Part shown: positions 25,489 through 35,842 of the stretch, piece after piece | Layout: the number at the start of each line of letters is the position of its first letter | How positions within the stretch are numbered: the stretch's first letter is position 1 | From: Anaerotruncus massiliensis (ex Togo et al. 2026) | GTDB lineage: Bacteria; Bacillota; Clostridia; Oscillospirales; Ruminococcaceae | Assembly: GCF_900199635.1 (NCBI RefSeq) | Contig: NZ_LT962687.1 | Location: 1,721,501-1,785,500 of the forward strand | Direction of reading: 5' to 3' | DNA: 64,000 nt | Program-made: the position numbers and the translations under genes | The notes under the pieces: model-generated | The model's input: only the letters and a program-made list of their open reading frames with translations | Databases searched by the model: none | Told to the model about the DNA's origin: nothing

Positions 25489-26234
25489 CAGAACCGCACC
25501 TCCCCTGACCGGAGCACCGGCCCCTCGACGCAGATGCGCCTGGGGCCCGCGAGCGTTTCGCAGGAGCAGCTCATGCAGGCGCCGAACCCGCAGCCCATCC
25601 GACGTTCGAAGGAGAGCTGGCCCTCCGCGCCCTTTTCGCGCCCGAGCGCGTGCACGGCGGCGAGCATCGGCTCGGGGCCGCAGGCGAAGTAATAACCGTA
25701 ATCGAGCCGGGAAAGCGGCTCCGTGACGAAGCCCCGCTCCCCGAGGCTGCCGTCCGCCGTGGCGACGAGCACCTCGCAGCCGAGCGTCAGGAAGCTCTCC
25801 GCCAAAAAGGCGTCGGCCGCCGTCTGGAAGCCGAGCGCCGCGGCGGGCGGCTCGCCGGCGAGCGCGAGCCGCCTGGCGAGGCCGTAGAGGGGCGGCACGC
25901 CCACCCCGCCGCCGATGAGGACCGTCCGCCTCCCCCGCGCCGCCGAAGGGTCGTAGCCGTTGCCCAGCCCGGTCAGCAGGTCGAGCGTTTCGCCGGGACG
26001 GACGTTGGAAAGCAGGCGCGTCCCCTTCCCCACCGCCTTGTAGACGAGGGTGAGCCCGCCGCCATCCCAGTCGCAGACGCTGATCGGACGGCGCAGGTAG
26101 CACCCGTCCACGCGCACGTTCACGAACTGTCCGGGGGCCGTGATCCAGCGGGTGTCGCCGAGAAGGCGCATCCGGAAGACCTCCCGCGCGATGGGGCGGT
26201 TTTCCGCCACCCGGTAGAGGGCGTTTTTATACAT
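25488..26234 (-). CDS. pyrK: dihydroorotate dehydrogenase electron transfer subunit
   Basis: 248 residues. FAD-binding beta barrel ([10 protein letters not shown]), NAD-binding [16 protein letters not shown] and a C-terminal [2Fe-2S] site ([11 protein letters not shown] ... CVEGPV). Passes electrons from PyrD FMN to NAD+. ATG 26234 lies inside the end of carB (8-base overlap). Confidence 0.94.
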   Translation of the reverse strand: MYKNALYRVAENRPIAREVFRMRLLGDTRWITAPGQFVNVRVDGCYLRRPISVCDWDGGGLTLVYKAVGKGTRLLSNVRPGETLDLLTGLGNGYDPSAARGRRTVLIGGGVGVPPLYGLARRLALAGEPPAAALGFQTAADAFLAESFLTLGCEVLVATADGSLGERGFVTEPLSRLDYGYYFACGPEPMLAAVHALGREKGAEGQLSFERRMGCGFGACMSCSCETLAGPRRICVEGPVLRSGEVRF

Positions 26235-29200
26235 CGGCGTCCCCCCTCCCCGCATCGATCGTCGAAACGCCGACGGTCAACTCCTCGAGCACGTCGAGCA
26301 GCACGGCCGTGGTATCGAGGGAGGTGAAGATCGTCACGTTATGCTCCACCGCGAGCCGGCGGATGCGGTAGCCGTCCTTGGCCGGATTCTCCCCGCAGCC
26401 GGGGCCGAGGGTGTTGACCACGTAGGTCACATGCCCGGCGCGCAGGCTGTCGGGGATCTCCTCCGAGCCCTCGCTGATCTTGTGGAGCAGGCGGGTCCGG
26501 ATGCCGTGCCGCTTGAGGAAGTTGGCGGTGTCCTGCGTCGCCTCGATGTTGAAGCCCAACTCGTAGAACCGTCGGGCGTAGGGCAGCGACCGCTCCTTGT
26601 CCCGGTCGGCGATCGTGAAGAGGACGGTCCCGTAGTTGACCACCCGCTGGCCCGCCGCCTTGAGGGCCTTATAGAAGGCGCGGTAGAGGGTTTTGTCGCA
26701 TCCGAGCGCCTCGCCCGTGCTCTTCATTTCGGGCGAGAGATAGGCGTCCGCGCCCCGGATTTTTGAGAAGCTGAAGACGGGGCATTTGACGTACCAGCGG
26801 TCCCGCCTCGGCGCGACGCCGGTTTCATAGCCCTGCTCCCGGAGGGACTGGCCGAGCGCCACTCTGGCGGCGACGCCCGCCAGGTTGATCCCCGTCGCCT
26901 TGGAGAGGAAGGGCACCGTGCGCGACGACCGGGGGTTCACCTCGATGACGTGCACCTTCTCCTGTGGATCGACGATGAACTGGATGTTGAAGGGGCCCTT
27001 GATGCCGATTCCGAGCCCCAGCTTCACCGTGTAGTCGACAATCGTCCGGCAGGCGGCCCCGCTCACCGAGAAGGTCGGATAGACGCTGATCGAGTCGCCC
27101 GAGTGCACCCCCGTGCGCTCGACGTGCTCCATGATGCCGGGGATGAAGACGTCGGTCCCGTCGCACACCGCGTCGACCTCGAGCTCCTTGCCCTCGACGT
27201 ACCGGTCGACGAGCACCGGCGCGTCCTCGCTCGCGCGCACCGCCTCGGAGAGGTAGCGGCGCAGGTCGTCGTCGCAGACGACGATCTGCATCGCCCGCCC
27301 GCCGAGCACGAAGCTCGGCCGCACGAGCACCGGGTAGCCGAGGGATTTCGCGGCCTCGAGCCCCTCTTCGAGCGTCGTCACCGCGCGTCCCTCCGGCTGC
27401 GGGATGACCAGCCGCTCCATGAGCGCCTCGAAGCTGCCGCGGTTTTCTGCCCGGCCGATCGCCTCGCAACCTGTCCCGGCGAGCGGCACCCCCAGCGCGT
27501 CGAGCCGCGCCGCCAGGTTGATCGCCGTCTGGCCGCCGAGCGTCACGACGACCCCGTCGGGCTTTTCGAGCGTCAGCACGTTCATGACGTCCTCGACGGT
27601 GAGCGGTTCGAAGTAGAGCTTGTCGCTCACCGTGTAGTCGGTCGAGACCGTCTCGGGGTTGTTGTTGATGATGATTGCTTCGTACCCCGCCTCCCGGATG
27701 GCCCAGATCGCGTGGACGGTCGAGTAGTCGAACTCCACCCCCTGCCCGATCCGGATGGGGCCGGAGCCGAGCACGACGATCTTTTTGCGGGTGGTCACGA
27801 CGCTTTCGTTTTCCTCCTCGTAGGTCGAGTAGAAGTAGGGGACGTAGCTCTCGAATTCGGAGGCGCAGGTGTCGATCATCTTGTAGACGGGCAGAAGGCC
27901 GTTTTCCCTCCGCAGGAGGAAGATCTCCGACTCGCTCCTCCCCCACAGCCGCCCGACGCCGCCGTCCGAAATCCCCATCCGCTTGGCGCGGCGCAGGAGC
28001 TCGAGGTCGCCGGGGCGCGCCGCGAGCTCCCACTCGAAGGAGACGACGCCCGCGAGCTTTTCCACAAAGAACCGGTCGATCTTCGTCGTCCGGCAGATCC
28101 TCCGCACCGGCGCGCCCCGCCGCAGCAGCTCGGCGATGGCGAACAGCCGCTCGTCGGTCGGATTGCGCAGAATTTCCCACAGCTCCGCGTCGGGCGCGGC
28201 GTCGAACTTTTCAAGCCACAGGCAGTTCGCGCCCGCCTCGAGGCTGCGCACCGCCTTGAGCAGGCTCTCCTCGAAGGTGCGCCCGACCGCCATGACCTCG
28301 CCCGTCGCCTTCATCTGGGTGGAGAGCAGGCGGCTGGCCTTGTCGAACTTGTCGAAGGGGAAGCGCGCGATTTTGGTGACCACGTAGTCGAGCGCGGGCT
28401 CGAAGCTCGCGGGGGTGTTGGCGAGGGCGATCTCGTCGAGGGTAAAGCCCACCGCGATGAGCGCCGACACCCGCGCGATCGGGTAGCCGCTCGCCTTGCT
28501 CGCCAGCGCGGAGGAGCGGGAGACGCGGGGGTTCACCTCGATCACGTAGTAGCGGAAGGAGTCGGGGTCGAGCGCGAACTGCACGTTGCAGCCCCCCTCG
28601 ATGCCCAGCGCGCGGATGAGCCGCAGGGCGGCGTCCCGCAGCATGTGGTACTCCTTATTGGTGAGGGTCTGGCTCGGGCAGACGACGATCGAATCCCCCG
28701 TGTGGATGCCCACCGGGTCGACGTTCTCCATGTTGCAGATGGCGAGCGCCGTGTCGTTTCTGTCCCGGATGACCTCGTATTCGATCTCCTTGTAGCCCTT
28801 GATGCTCTTTTCGACGAGCACCTGCCCGGCGGGCGAAAGGCGCAGGGCGTTTTCCGCGAGAGGACCGAGCTCCCCGTCGTTTTCCGCGAAGCCCCCGCCC
28901 GTGCCGCCGAGGGTGAAGGCGGGGCGCAGGACCACCGGATAGCCGATGGCGCGCGCCTTCTCATACGCCTCCGCCACCGTCGTGGCGACGTCGCTCGGGA
29001 GGGTCGGCTCCCCCGTCGCCGTGCAGAGCTCCTTGAAGAGCTCGCGGTCCTCGGCGCGCTCGATCGCGTCGAAGCCGGTGCCGAGGATTTCGCACCGGCA
29101 CTCCCCCAGCACCCCCTTTTTGGCGAGCTGCATGGCGAGGTTGAGCCCCGTCTGGCCGCCGAGGGTCGGCAGGAGCGCGTCGGGGCGTTCCTTGCGGATG

Positions 29201-29430
29201 ATGCGCGCCACAAATTCCAGCGTGAGCGGCTCGATATAGACGCGGTCGGCGATGTCGGTGTCGGTCATGATCGTCGCCGGGTTGGAGTTGACGAGCACGA
29301 CGGTGTAGCCCGCCTCCCGCAGCGCGAAGCAGGCCTGGGTGCCCGAGTAGTCGAACTCGGCCGCCTGGCCGATGACGATCGGCCCCGAGCCGATTACGAG
29401 AATTTTGCGGATATCAGTACGCTTCGGCAT
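26227..29430 (-). CDS. carB: carbamoyl-phosphate synthase large subunit
   Basis: 1067 residues, normal length. Two ATP-grasp halves, each opening with a typical loop ([19 protein letters not shown] and [18 protein letters not shown]), plus a C-terminal MGS-like regulatory domain from about residue 935. Makes carbamoyl phosphate from bicarbonate, ammonia and two ATP. Overlaps carA by 17 bases. Inclusion within the pyr operon suggests pyrimidine-linked control. No arginine genes are nearby. Confidence 0.97.
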   Translation of the reverse strand: MPKRTDIRKILVIGSGPIVIGQAAEFDYSGTQACFALREAGYTVVLVNSNPATIMTDTDIADRVYIEPLTLEFVARIIRKERPDALLPTLGGQTGLNLAMQLAKKGVLGECRCEILGTGFDAIERAEDRELFKELCTATGEPTLPSDVATTVAEAYEKARAIGYPVVLRPAFTLGGTGGGFAENDGELGPLAENALRLSPAGQVLVEKSIKGYKEIEYEVIRDRNDTALAICNMENVDPVGIHTGDSIVVCPSQTLTNKEYHMLRDAALRLIRALGIEGGCNVQFALDPDSFRYYVIEVNPRVSRSSALASKASGYPIARVSALIAVGFTLDEIALANTPASFEPALDYVVTKIARFPFDKFDKASRLLSTQMKATGEVMAVGRTFEESLLKAVRSLEAGANCLWLEKFDAAPDAELWEILRNPTDERLFAIAELLRRGAPVRRICRTTKIDRFFVEKLAGVVSFEWELAARPGDLELLRRAKRMGISDGGVGRLWGRSESEIFLLRRENGLLPVYKMIDTCASEFESYVPYFYSTYEEENESVVTTRKKIVVLGSGPIRIGQGVEFDYSTVHAIWAIREAGYEAIIINNNPETVSTDYTVSDKLYFEPLTVEDVMNVLTLEKPDGVVVTLGGQTAINLAARLDALGVPLAGTGCEAIGRAENRGSFEALMERLVIPQPEGRAVTTLEEGLEAAKSLGYPVLVRPSFVLGGRAMQIVVCDDDLRRYLSEAVRASEDAPVLVDRYVEGKELEVDAVCDGTDVFIPGIMEHVERTGVHSGDSISVYPTFSVSGAACRTIVDYTVKLGLGIGIKGPFNIQFIVDPQEKVHVIEVNPRSSRTVPFLSKATGINLAGVAARVALGQSLREQGYETGVAPRRDRWYVKCPVFSFSKIRGADAYLSPEMKSTGEALGCDKTLYRAFYKALKAAGQRVVNYGTVLFTIADRDKERSLPYARRFYELGFNIEATQDTANFLKRHGIRTRLLHKISEGSEEIPDSLRAGHVTYVVNTLGPGCGENPAKDGYRIRRLAVEHNVTIFTSLDTTAVLLDVLEELTVGVSTIDAGRGDADV

Positions 29431-30532
29431 CCCGGTCCCCCCTCTCTGCCAAAAACGCCTCGATCGAGGCGATGAACTTGTCGAACAGGTAGGCCGAATC
29501 CTGCGGGCCGGGCGCGCTCTCGGGGTGGTACTGCACCGAGAAGATGCGTTTGTCCGCGTTTTCCAGTCCCTCGACCGTGCCGTCGAGCAGGTTTTGGTGC
29601 GTCACCGTAAGGCCGGTCCCCGAAAGGCTCTCCGGGTCGACCGCGAACGAGTGGTTCTGGCTCGTGATCTCGATCCTGCCGGTCAGCAGATTTTTAACCG
29701 GGTGGTTGCCGCCGCGGTGGCCGAATTTGAGCTGATAGGTGCGCGCGCCGTTCGCAAGCGCGATGAGCTGGTGGCCGAGGCAGATGCCGAAGATGGGCAG
29801 CCTGCCCTGGAGCGCCCGCACGAGCGCGGCGGCCTCGGGGACGTCCCGCGGGTCGCCCGGCCCGTTCGAGAGGAAGAGCCCGTCCGGTTCCATCGCCAGC
29901 ACCGCTTTGGCGGGGGTATCGTAAGGCACGACCGTCACGTCGCAGCCGCGCGCCGCCAGCGAGCGGATGATGTTGTGCTTGACGCCGCAGTCGACCGCCA
30001 CGACGGAATAGCGCGCGTTGGCGGTGCGGCAGCGCCAGGGCTTTTTGCAGCTCACCCGCGCGACTTGGTCGCGCGGGACGGGCGTGCCGGCCAGCTGTTC
30101 AAGCGCCGCCGCGTCGGGCGTGTCAGCGTCCGTCAGCAGCGCGCGCATGCTCCCCTCGCTGCGGAGCATCCGGGTGATCGCCCGGGTGTCCGGCCCCGCG
30201 ATGCCGGGGACGCCGTACTCCTCCATCACCTCCGAAAGGGTCCGCGCCGCGCGGAAGTTGGAGAGGCTGTCGTTATATTCCCGCACGATGAAGCCGCCGA
30301 TGCGCGGCGTCTTCGTCTCGTAATCGTCCGCCGCGAGCCCGTAGTTGCCGATCAGCGGATAGGTCATGCAGACAAACTGCCCGCAGTAGGACGGGTCGGA
30401 GAAGATCTCCTGATACCCGACCATCGAGGTGTTGAAAACAGCCTCGCACACCGCGTCGGCATCCGAGCCGAACCCCTCGCCCGCGAATACCCGGCCGTTT
30501 TCAAACACCAGCTTCTTCCGTGGTCTTGCCAT
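29414..30532 (-). CDS. carA: carbamoyl-phosphate synthase small subunit
   Basis: 372 residues. An N-terminal CPSase domain and a class I glutamine amidotransferase domain with the nucleophile motif GICLGHQ and downstream QYHPE. Supplies ammonia to CarB. It starts four bases after the pyrC stop. Confidence 0.97.
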   Translation of the reverse strand: MARPRKKLVFENGRVFAGEGFGSDADAVCEAVFNTSMVGYQEIFSDPSYCGQFVCMTYPLIGNYGLAADDYETKTPRIGGFIVREYNDSLSNFRAARTLSEVMEEYGVPGIAGPDTRAITRMLRSEGSMRALLTDADTPDAAALEQLAGTPVPRDQVARVSCKKPWRCRTANARYSVVAVDCGVKHNIIRSLAARGCDVTVVPYDTPAKAVLAMEPDGLFLSNGPGDPRDVPEAAALVRALQGRLPIFGICLGHQLIALANGARTYQLKFGHRGGNHPVKNLLTGRIEITSQNHSFAVDPESLSGTGLTVTHQNLLDGTVEGLENADKRIFSVQYHPESAPGPQDSAYLFDKFIASIEAFLAERGDRDAEAY

Positions 30533-30536
30533 CCTG

Positions 30537-31829
30537 TCACCCCTCTGTCTGAATTCCCGGCCAGCGCCGGTAGACCTCTTTTCCGCGGTAGAGCGTGAGC
30601 GCCGGCCAGCCCCGCAGCGTCCGCCCCGCGAAGGGGGTCGCCCGCCCGCAGCTCAAAAACCGCTCCGGCTCCACCTTTCGCGCCGTCCGCAGGTCCAGCA
30701 CCGTGAGGGAGGCCTCCTCCCCCGGCGCGAGCGTCCGCCGCTCCCCCAAGATTTCCTGCGGCCCCGCCGTCAACAGCTTCAGCAGCCGCCCGAGCGGCAG
30801 TAGCCCCGGCTCCGTCAGCCCGGTGTAGAGCGCCGGGAACGCCGTCTCGAGGCCCACGACCCCAAAGAGGCTCCCCCGGAAGCCGCCCGACTTCTCCTCC
30901 GCCGTGTGCGGCGCGTGGTCGGTGGCGATTGCCGTGATCGTGCCGTCGAGCAGCGCCTCGACGAGCGCGGCGCGGTCGTCCGCCGCGCGCAGCGGCGGGT
31001 TCATCTTGAACCTCCCCTCGTCCGCCGGGATCTCCCCGTCGCAGAGGAGCAGGTTGTGGGGCGCCGCCTCGCAGGTGACCGGCAGGCCGCGTTTTCGCGC
31101 CTTGCGCACCAGCGCGGCCCCCTCCTTCGTCGAGAGGTGGCAGATGTGCAGGCGGCACCCCGTTTCGGCGGCAAGCCGGATGTCCCGCGCGATCTCCGCG
31201 TATTCGCTCTCCGACGGGATGCCCGGGAAGCCCTGTGCCCGCGCGAACGCCCCGTCGTGGCAGCAGCCGCCCGCCGGGATGAGGGCTTCCACCTCGCAGT
31301 GGGCGGCGACAAAGCTCCCCGCCGCCGCGACACGCTCCATCGCCGCGCGCATCGTTTCCTCCGACCGCACCCCGCGCCCGTCGTCCGAAAAACCGGCGAC
31401 GTGCGGGGCAAGCGCGGCGACTTCGGAGAGCGCCTCCCCCCGCCGCCCGCGGGTGATTGCCGCGTAGGGAACCGCGCGCACCCGCGCGTCCCGCGCAATC
31501 CGGCGCGCCTGCGGCAGAAGACGCGCCGGACTGTCGGGCACGGGTGAGACGTTGGGCATCGCGCATACCGTCGTGAACCCGCCCGCGGCGGCCGCCGCGG
31601 TGCCCGAGGCGACCGTCTCCTTGTGGGAGAAGCCGGGCTCGCGCAGGTGGACGTGCAGGTCGGTAAAGCCCGGCGATACCACACAGCCGGAGGCGTCGAA
31701 CACCCGCGCGCCCGGCACCTGCGGGAGGCCCTCCCCGACCGCCGCGATCCGGTCCCCCTCGACGAGCAGGTCGGCACGTTCCAGCCTGCCCTCCCGGTAG
31801 ACGCGCCCGTTTTGGATGAGCAGCGCCAT
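30537..31829 (-). CDS. pyrC: dihydroorotase
   Basis: 430 residues, class I type. Zinc motif DLHVHLREPG, carboxylated-lysine and His regions, and ATDHAPH with the catalytic Asp. Closes N-carbamoyl-aspartate to dihydroorotate. ATG 31829 overlaps the pyrB stop by one base. Confidence 0.95.
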   Translation of the reverse strand: MALLIQNGRVYREGRLERADLLVEGDRIAAVGEGLPQVPGARVFDASGCVVSPGFTDLHVHLREPGFSHKETVASGTAAAAAGGFTTVCAMPNVSPVPDSPARLLPQARRIARDARVRAVPYAAITRGRRGEALSEVAALAPHVAGFSDDGRGVRSEETMRAAMERVAAAGSFVAAHCEVEALIPAGGCCHDGAFARAQGFPGIPSESEYAEIARDIRLAAETGCRLHICHLSTKEGAALVRKARKRGLPVTCEAAPHNLLLCDGEIPADEGRFKMNPPLRAADDRAALVEALLDGTITAIATDHAPHTAEEKSGGFRGSLFGVVGLETAFPALYTGLTEPGLLPLGRLLKLLTAGPQEILGERRTLAPGEEASLTVLDLRTARKVEPERFLSCGRATPFAGRTLRGWPALTLYRGKEVYRRWPGIQTEG

Positions 31830-32704
31830 CAGCTCTCGAGCGCGCGCACCAGCGCGGCCATGCGCACGAAGGCGCCGTTTTCCATCTGCTTGAAGATGCG
31901 GCTGCGGCGGCACTCGACCACCTCGTCCGCAACCTCGACCCCCCGGTTGACCGGCGCGGGGTGCATGATGATCGCGCCCTTCTTCATCGAGGCGGCGCGT
32001 TTGGCCGAAAGCCCGTACTCCCTGTGGTAGCGCGCGGGATCGAAGGGGGTGCCGTCGGGGTGGCGTTCCCGCTGCACCCGCAGCATCATGACCACGTCGC
32101 TCGTGGCGACCGCCTCGTCGAACGGCTCGTAGGGATAGCGGTCCTCCATGTATTCCTTCGGGCCGCTCATCACGACCTCCATCCCCAGGCGTGTCATAAT
32201 GTCGTAGTTGGTGTGCGCCACCCGCGAGTGGGCGATGTCCCCCGCGATGACCGCCTTGAGCCCCTCGAAGCCGCCGAATTCCTGCCGGATCGTCAGCAGA
32301 TCGAGGAGGCTCTGGGTCGGATGGCTTCCGGTGCCGTCTCCGCCGTTTAAGATCGCGGCGCGCACATGCCCGACGAGGTCGTTGTAGTATTCGTTTTCGC
32401 TGTGGCGGATGACCAGCGCGTTCACGCCGAACGAGTCGAAGGTCTTGACCGTGTCGTAGAAGCTCTCGTTTTTCTGGAGCGACGAGGTCTCCGGGACAAA
32501 AGAAATGACCCGCATATTCAGTCTCTCTTCCGCCGTCTGGAAGGAATACTGAGTGCGGGTCGAATTCTCAAAAAATAAATTGGCAACAATAGCGCCGCTG
32601 CAATCGGGAAGCGGGCCCCCGTCCCGGTAATGCTGCGCCAGGTCGAGAAGATCATTGATTTCCCCAATGGAAAGCTGCTGCAAATCGAGCAGATGCGTCG
32701 CCAT
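31829..32704 (-). CDS. pyrB: aspartate carbamoyltransferase catalytic subunit
   Basis: 291 residues. Carbamoyl phosphate site FENSTRT, HPTQSLLDLLTI and MHPAPVNRG are all present. First committed step of pyrimidine synthesis. No pyrI regulatory subunit follows, as usual for Bacillus-type enzymes. First gene of the eight-gene operon, with GGAGG sites 9 bases and more upstream of the ATG. Confidence 0.96.
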   Translation of the reverse strand: MATHLLDLQQLSIGEINDLLDLAQHYRDGGPLPDCSGAIVANLFFENSTRTQYSFQTAEERLNMRVISFVPETSSLQKNESFYDTVKTFDSFGVNALVIRHSENEYYNDLVGHVRAAILNGGDGTGSHPTQSLLDLLTIRQEFGGFEGLKAVIAGDIAHSRVAHTNYDIMTRLGMEVVMSGPKEYMEDRYPYEPFDEAVATSDVVMMLRVQRERHPDGTPFDPARYHREYGLSAKRAASMKKGAIIMHPAPVNRGVEVADEVVECRRSRIFKQMENGAFVRMAALVRALES

Positions 32705-32763
32705 ACTCGAAAACCTCCACCTCCGGTCCCCTGCATCCGAAAGGTCCCGGACAAATTTTTTCT

Positions 32764-32792
32764 ATTATATCATTGGATTCCCCCTTTCACAA
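32764..32792 (-). promoter_or_regulatory. pyr operon promoter
   Basis: Minus strand TTGTGA (32787-32792), 17 bases, TATAAT (32764-32769). The predicted leader is only about 55 bases and has no terminator/antiterminator pair, so PyrR-type attenuation as in Bacillus is not evident. The region between 32705 and 32890 has nothing else recognisable. Confidence 0.7.
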
Positions 32793-32889
32793 GTCAAATT
32801 TATCCACAAACTTTTTCAATTTTTATGCCTTCTATTTGTGATTACACAATAATTACACGAAAAAACTTCACAAATGACAGAGCGGCATC

Positions 32890-32918
32890 AAAAAGCCCCG
32901 CCGAATGGCGGGGCTCTT
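32890..32918 (-). terminator. terminator of the diguanylate cyclase gene
   Basis: Stem AGCCCCGCC with GGCGGGGCT and loop GAAT (complement ATTC), followed on the minus strand by TTTTT, just after the stop at 32922. Confidence 0.85.
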
Positions 32919-32921
32919 TCA

Positions 32922-35624
32922 TCAGGTGGTTACCGGCTCGGTCTCGCAGCAGGTCAGCAGGAACGCGCGCCGCTCCCCCGACCACGCGACCTCCTCCATG
33001 CGGGCGGAAAAGCGCTTCCTGAGCAGGGGGCTGTACACCTCGGCGCCCGCGGGGGAACCCTCCAGCAGCACGGGGCAGCCGGTGCAGGGCTCCGGGCTCC
33101 CGAACAGCGCCATATGGCACCGCTCCCCGACACGCAGGCCGGGAAGAAGCGCCCGCGCCCGCGCGTTGGCGTAAAGGATCTCGAAGCTGTCCCGGTCGAC
33201 GACGAATACCCATGAATCCCGGTGGTTGAGGACCGCCTCCAGGCTGCCGACCAGCCGGTTCGCACGGCTCTGCGCCCGCTTTTTGAGCAGGAAGGCGCTT
33301 ACGATCTCGGAGACGAAGGTGAGGGTGTCGACCTGCTTCTGCGTCCACAGGCGGTTGCTGCGGCACTCGTCGAAGCCGAGCCCGCCGTGCAGCTCCGCGC
33401 CGTCGTGGATGGCGCACTGGAGGGCGGAGCGCACCCCCCGCCGCTCCATCAGCTCACGCACGGGACCGGGCAGCAGCGAGGTGTCGCGGCAGTAGAAGAC
33501 GCCCGTCTCGCGGAGCATGTCGAGCTGGCGGGAAAAATCCCCGCAGGCGAACGTCTCGCCGGCCGTTTCGCCGAATTTTTCGCGGGCCTCCTCGCGGCAC
33601 CACTCGAAGGTGTTGCGGAAGCTGCACCCGTCCTCCGAAATCTCGAAGAGATAGGCGCGGCAGACGTCGAACTGCCGCCCGACAATCTCGAGGATCAGCG
33701 GGATCGCCGCCTCCACGTCGGCCGCCCGGTAGAGCACGTGGAACACATATTCCGCGAGCCGGTCGTCCATGACGCCGGCGTTGCGGTCGGAATCGATCGG
33801 CGCGCCCACCGAGGTCCTCGGCATCAGCCGCACGCTGTCCCTCCGTCCCCTGACCGACGCTTCCGAATGGAAGGCATAGCCGTTCTTTCCCCGTTCCTTC
33901 GCACGGTAGAGCGCCCGGTCCGCGTTGCAGAAAAGGGTGTTGAAATCCGCGCCGTCCTGGGGATAGAGCGCGATCCCGACGCTGCAGGAGAGGTTCTCCC
34001 CCGCCGCTTCCTTCCGGCTCAGGTCGCTGAAGACCTTCAGGATGTCCTCTGCCTTGCGCGAGACGATCCCGGCGTCGCGGATGCCGCGCATCAGCACGCA
34101 GAACTCGTCGCCGCCCACGCGGCCGACCACGTCGCCCGAACGGAACATCTTCTTGAGCGCGCTGGCCGCGTCGGAGAGCATCGCGTCGCCGCTCAGGTGG
34201 CCGTAGAGGTCGTTGACGAGCTTGAAATTGTCCACGTCGATGATCATCAGGGCGGAACTCGTCTCCCCCGCGTCCTCCGCGAGGTATTTTTCCACCAGCG
34301 TCTGGGTCGTGCCCTTGTTGTAGAGCCCCGTCAGCGCGTCCCGCTCCGCCTTCTCCTGGAGCTTCTGGGTCCTGCGCTTCTCCCGGTCGATGTCGATGAT
34401 CACCCCGACCGCCTTTGCGGGGCGGCCGTTCTCGTCCACCTGAAGGGTGGCGCGGACCCGGCACCAGATATAATTTCCCGCGGCGTCCGCGATGCGGAAC
34501 TCCGTCTCGCTGTAGGGGGTTCCCTCCCGGACGTTGCGCACCAGCAGGCAGAAGCGCTCGATGTCGTCCGGATGCAGGTGGGAACCCCCGGCGATCGCGA
34601 CGCTTGCGTTTTCCTTCAGCGCGTGGTAGCCGAATTTTTTGTGGTAGTTGGAGGAACAGCTGAGATAGTCCCGGCTGATGTCCCATTCAAAAATGATGTC
34701 GGTCGTCTGGTCCATGATGATCTGGTGACGCTCGAGGCTCAGGCGCAGCTCCTCCTGCGCCTTCTTGGTGCGGGTGATGTCGATGAGGATGCAGTAAAAC
34801 CATTTCCGGCCGCGCTCGTCCTCCACCAGCTGTCCCCGGTCGAGCACCCACACCAGCCGCCCGTCCTTGCAGCGCACCCGGTATTCGATCTCCTTGGTAT
34901 TGCTCTTCGCAAGCTGCCGGAGCGCCGTCTCCCAGACGCCGCGCAGGTCCTTTTCATAGATCATCCCGGCGAAATTGTTGTGGAACCGGGTTTGCAGCTC
35001 CTCCGCCGCATAGCCGAACATCGAGAGGAACCCCTCGCTGTACTGGATCAGCTTGAGGGTCTCGCCGTATTCGCAGCAGATGACGCCGCCCGGGATATTG
35101 TTGGTCAGCGCGTTGAGGTCGCGGTTCATCTCCTCCAGCTCGGCGGTGCGCTCGTTGAGCATCCGGCGGAGACGGCCGGTCCCCTCCTCCGAGACGGTGT
35201 GCGGGAAGAATTCCCCTTCGAGCTGTTCGCTGCTCGGCGTCGACAGGTGCAGCTGGCGCAGCTTCAGGCCGTCCGCCTCCCGGCGGCAGATGCAGGACAC
35301 CCGCAGCAGCAGATCGGGCTGCCCGGCGGGCATGTCCTTCTCCCGCAGGCAGATCTCCCCCGTGACAAGGCAGAGCTCCTCCGTAAGGGCGGCGGCCTCG
35401 TAGCCGTCCTCCTCGAGGGAAAAGGAGCCGTGGAACACGCGCCGTTCCATCTCCAGCATCTTTCGCGCTTCGCGGATGCCGCGGCAGCCGTCCTGGCGGC
35501 CGGTGCCGATCCATTCCACGTCGTCCGTCATCCGCGCGAGCACGCCGTCGAGGTCGCGTTCTGCAAAGTACATCCTCGAAAGGAGGGCGACAAAACGCAG
35601 GGAATCCTGTTCCAGCTGGTTCAT
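32922..35624 (-). CDS. multi-sensor diguanylate cyclase (SnoaL-like / PAS / PAS / GGDEF / GAF / PAS-like)
   Basis: A 900-residue cytosolic protein. Order: an NTF2/SnoaL-like domain at about 1-130, a coiled coil near 150-180, a PAS near 185-300 (FSMFGYAAEELQ-like), a PAS near 310-430, a GGDEF domain at about 430-600 with the exact GGDEF motif near 504, a GAF-like domain near 640-790, and a C-terminal PAS-like segment with CTGCPVLLEG. The inhibitory I-site RSGD lies exactly five residues before GGDEF, so it should be an active, product-inhibited cyclic di-GMP synthase. No EAL or HD-GYP domain. Start ATG 35624 follows AAGGAG. Monocistronic. Confidence 0.9.
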   Translation of the reverse strand: MNQLEQDSLRFVALLSRMYFAERDLDGVLARMTDDVEWIGTGRQDGCRGIREARKMLEMERRVFHGSFSLEEDGYEAAALTEELCLVTGEICLREKDMPAGQPDLLLRVSCICRREADGLKLRQLHLSTPSSEQLEGEFFPHTVSEEGTGRLRRMLNERTAELEEMNRDLNALTNNIPGGVICCEYGETLKLIQYSEGFLSMFGYAAEELQTRFHNNFAGMIYEKDLRGVWETALRQLAKSNTKEIEYRVRCKDGRLVWVLDRGQLVEDERGRKWFYCILIDITRTKKAQEELRLSLERHQIIMDQTTDIIFEWDISRDYLSCSSNYHKKFGYHALKENASVAIAGGSHLHPDDIERFCLLVRNVREGTPYSETEFRIADAAGNYIWCRVRATLQVDENGRPAKAVGVIIDIDREKRRTQKLQEKAERDALTGLYNKGTTQTLVEKYLAEDAGETSSALMIIDVDNFKLVNDLYGHLSGDAMLSDAASALKKMFRSGDVVGRVGGDEFCVLMRGIRDAGIVSRKAEDILKVFSDLSRKEAAGENLSCSVGIALYPQDGADFNTLFCNADRALYRAKERGKNGYAFHSEASVRGRRDSVRLMPRTSVGAPIDSDRNAGVMDDRLAEYVFHVLYRAADVEAAIPLILEIVGRQFDVCRAYLFEISEDGCSFRNTFEWCREEAREKFGETAGETFACGDFSRQLDMLRETGVFYCRDTSLLPGPVRELMERRGVRSALQCAIHDGAELHGGLGFDECRSNRLWTQKQVDTLTFVSEIVSAFLLKKRAQSRANRLVGSLEAVLNHRDSWVFVVDRDSFEILYANARARALLPGLRVGERCHMALFGSPEPCTGCPVLLEGSPAGAEVYSPLLRKRFSARMEEVAWSGERRAFLLTCCETEPVTT

Positions 35625-35682
35625 GCTCTCCTTCTTTCCGGCCGTCTGCGGGCCTGTGATCGTTTTGTGATTCGTAATTATT

Positions 35683-35711
35683 ATTTTATCCCATATATTT
35701 CTAAAAAACAA
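35683..35711 (-). promoter_or_regulatory. promoter of the diguanylate cyclase gene
   Basis: Minus strand TTGTTT (35706-35711), 17-base spacer, TAAAAT (35683-35688), upstream of the ATG at 35624. Confidence 0.6.
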
Positions 35712-35792
35712 GTGGATTTGCTATACAGTTCCCACAGAAGTAAACAAAGAAAATCTAAGATTTCCAGTATTTTTGCCCCGGGCGGTCACATA

Positions 35793-35830
35793 AAGGGAGG
35801 GGCCCGCCTTCCGTCGGGCCCCTCCCTTTT
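35793..35830. terminator. terminator after the pentose operon
   Basis: A long GC stem (AAGGGAGGGGCCCG with CGGGCCCCTCCCTT) just after the araD-like stop at 35843, ending the ten-kilobase operon. Short T tracts follow on both strands. Confidence 0.8.
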
Positions 35831-35842
35831 CCGCTTCCAGAG

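Noticed and set aside
26950-29475. Long plus-strand open frame opposite carB
   Set aside because: It mirrors carB in GC-rich codons, is full of low-complexity Arg/His/Asp/Val and has no motif; carB is unmistakable on the other strand.
32705-32890. PyrR-binding attenuator in the pyr leader
   Set aside because: Leader too short and no mutually exclusive stems found.
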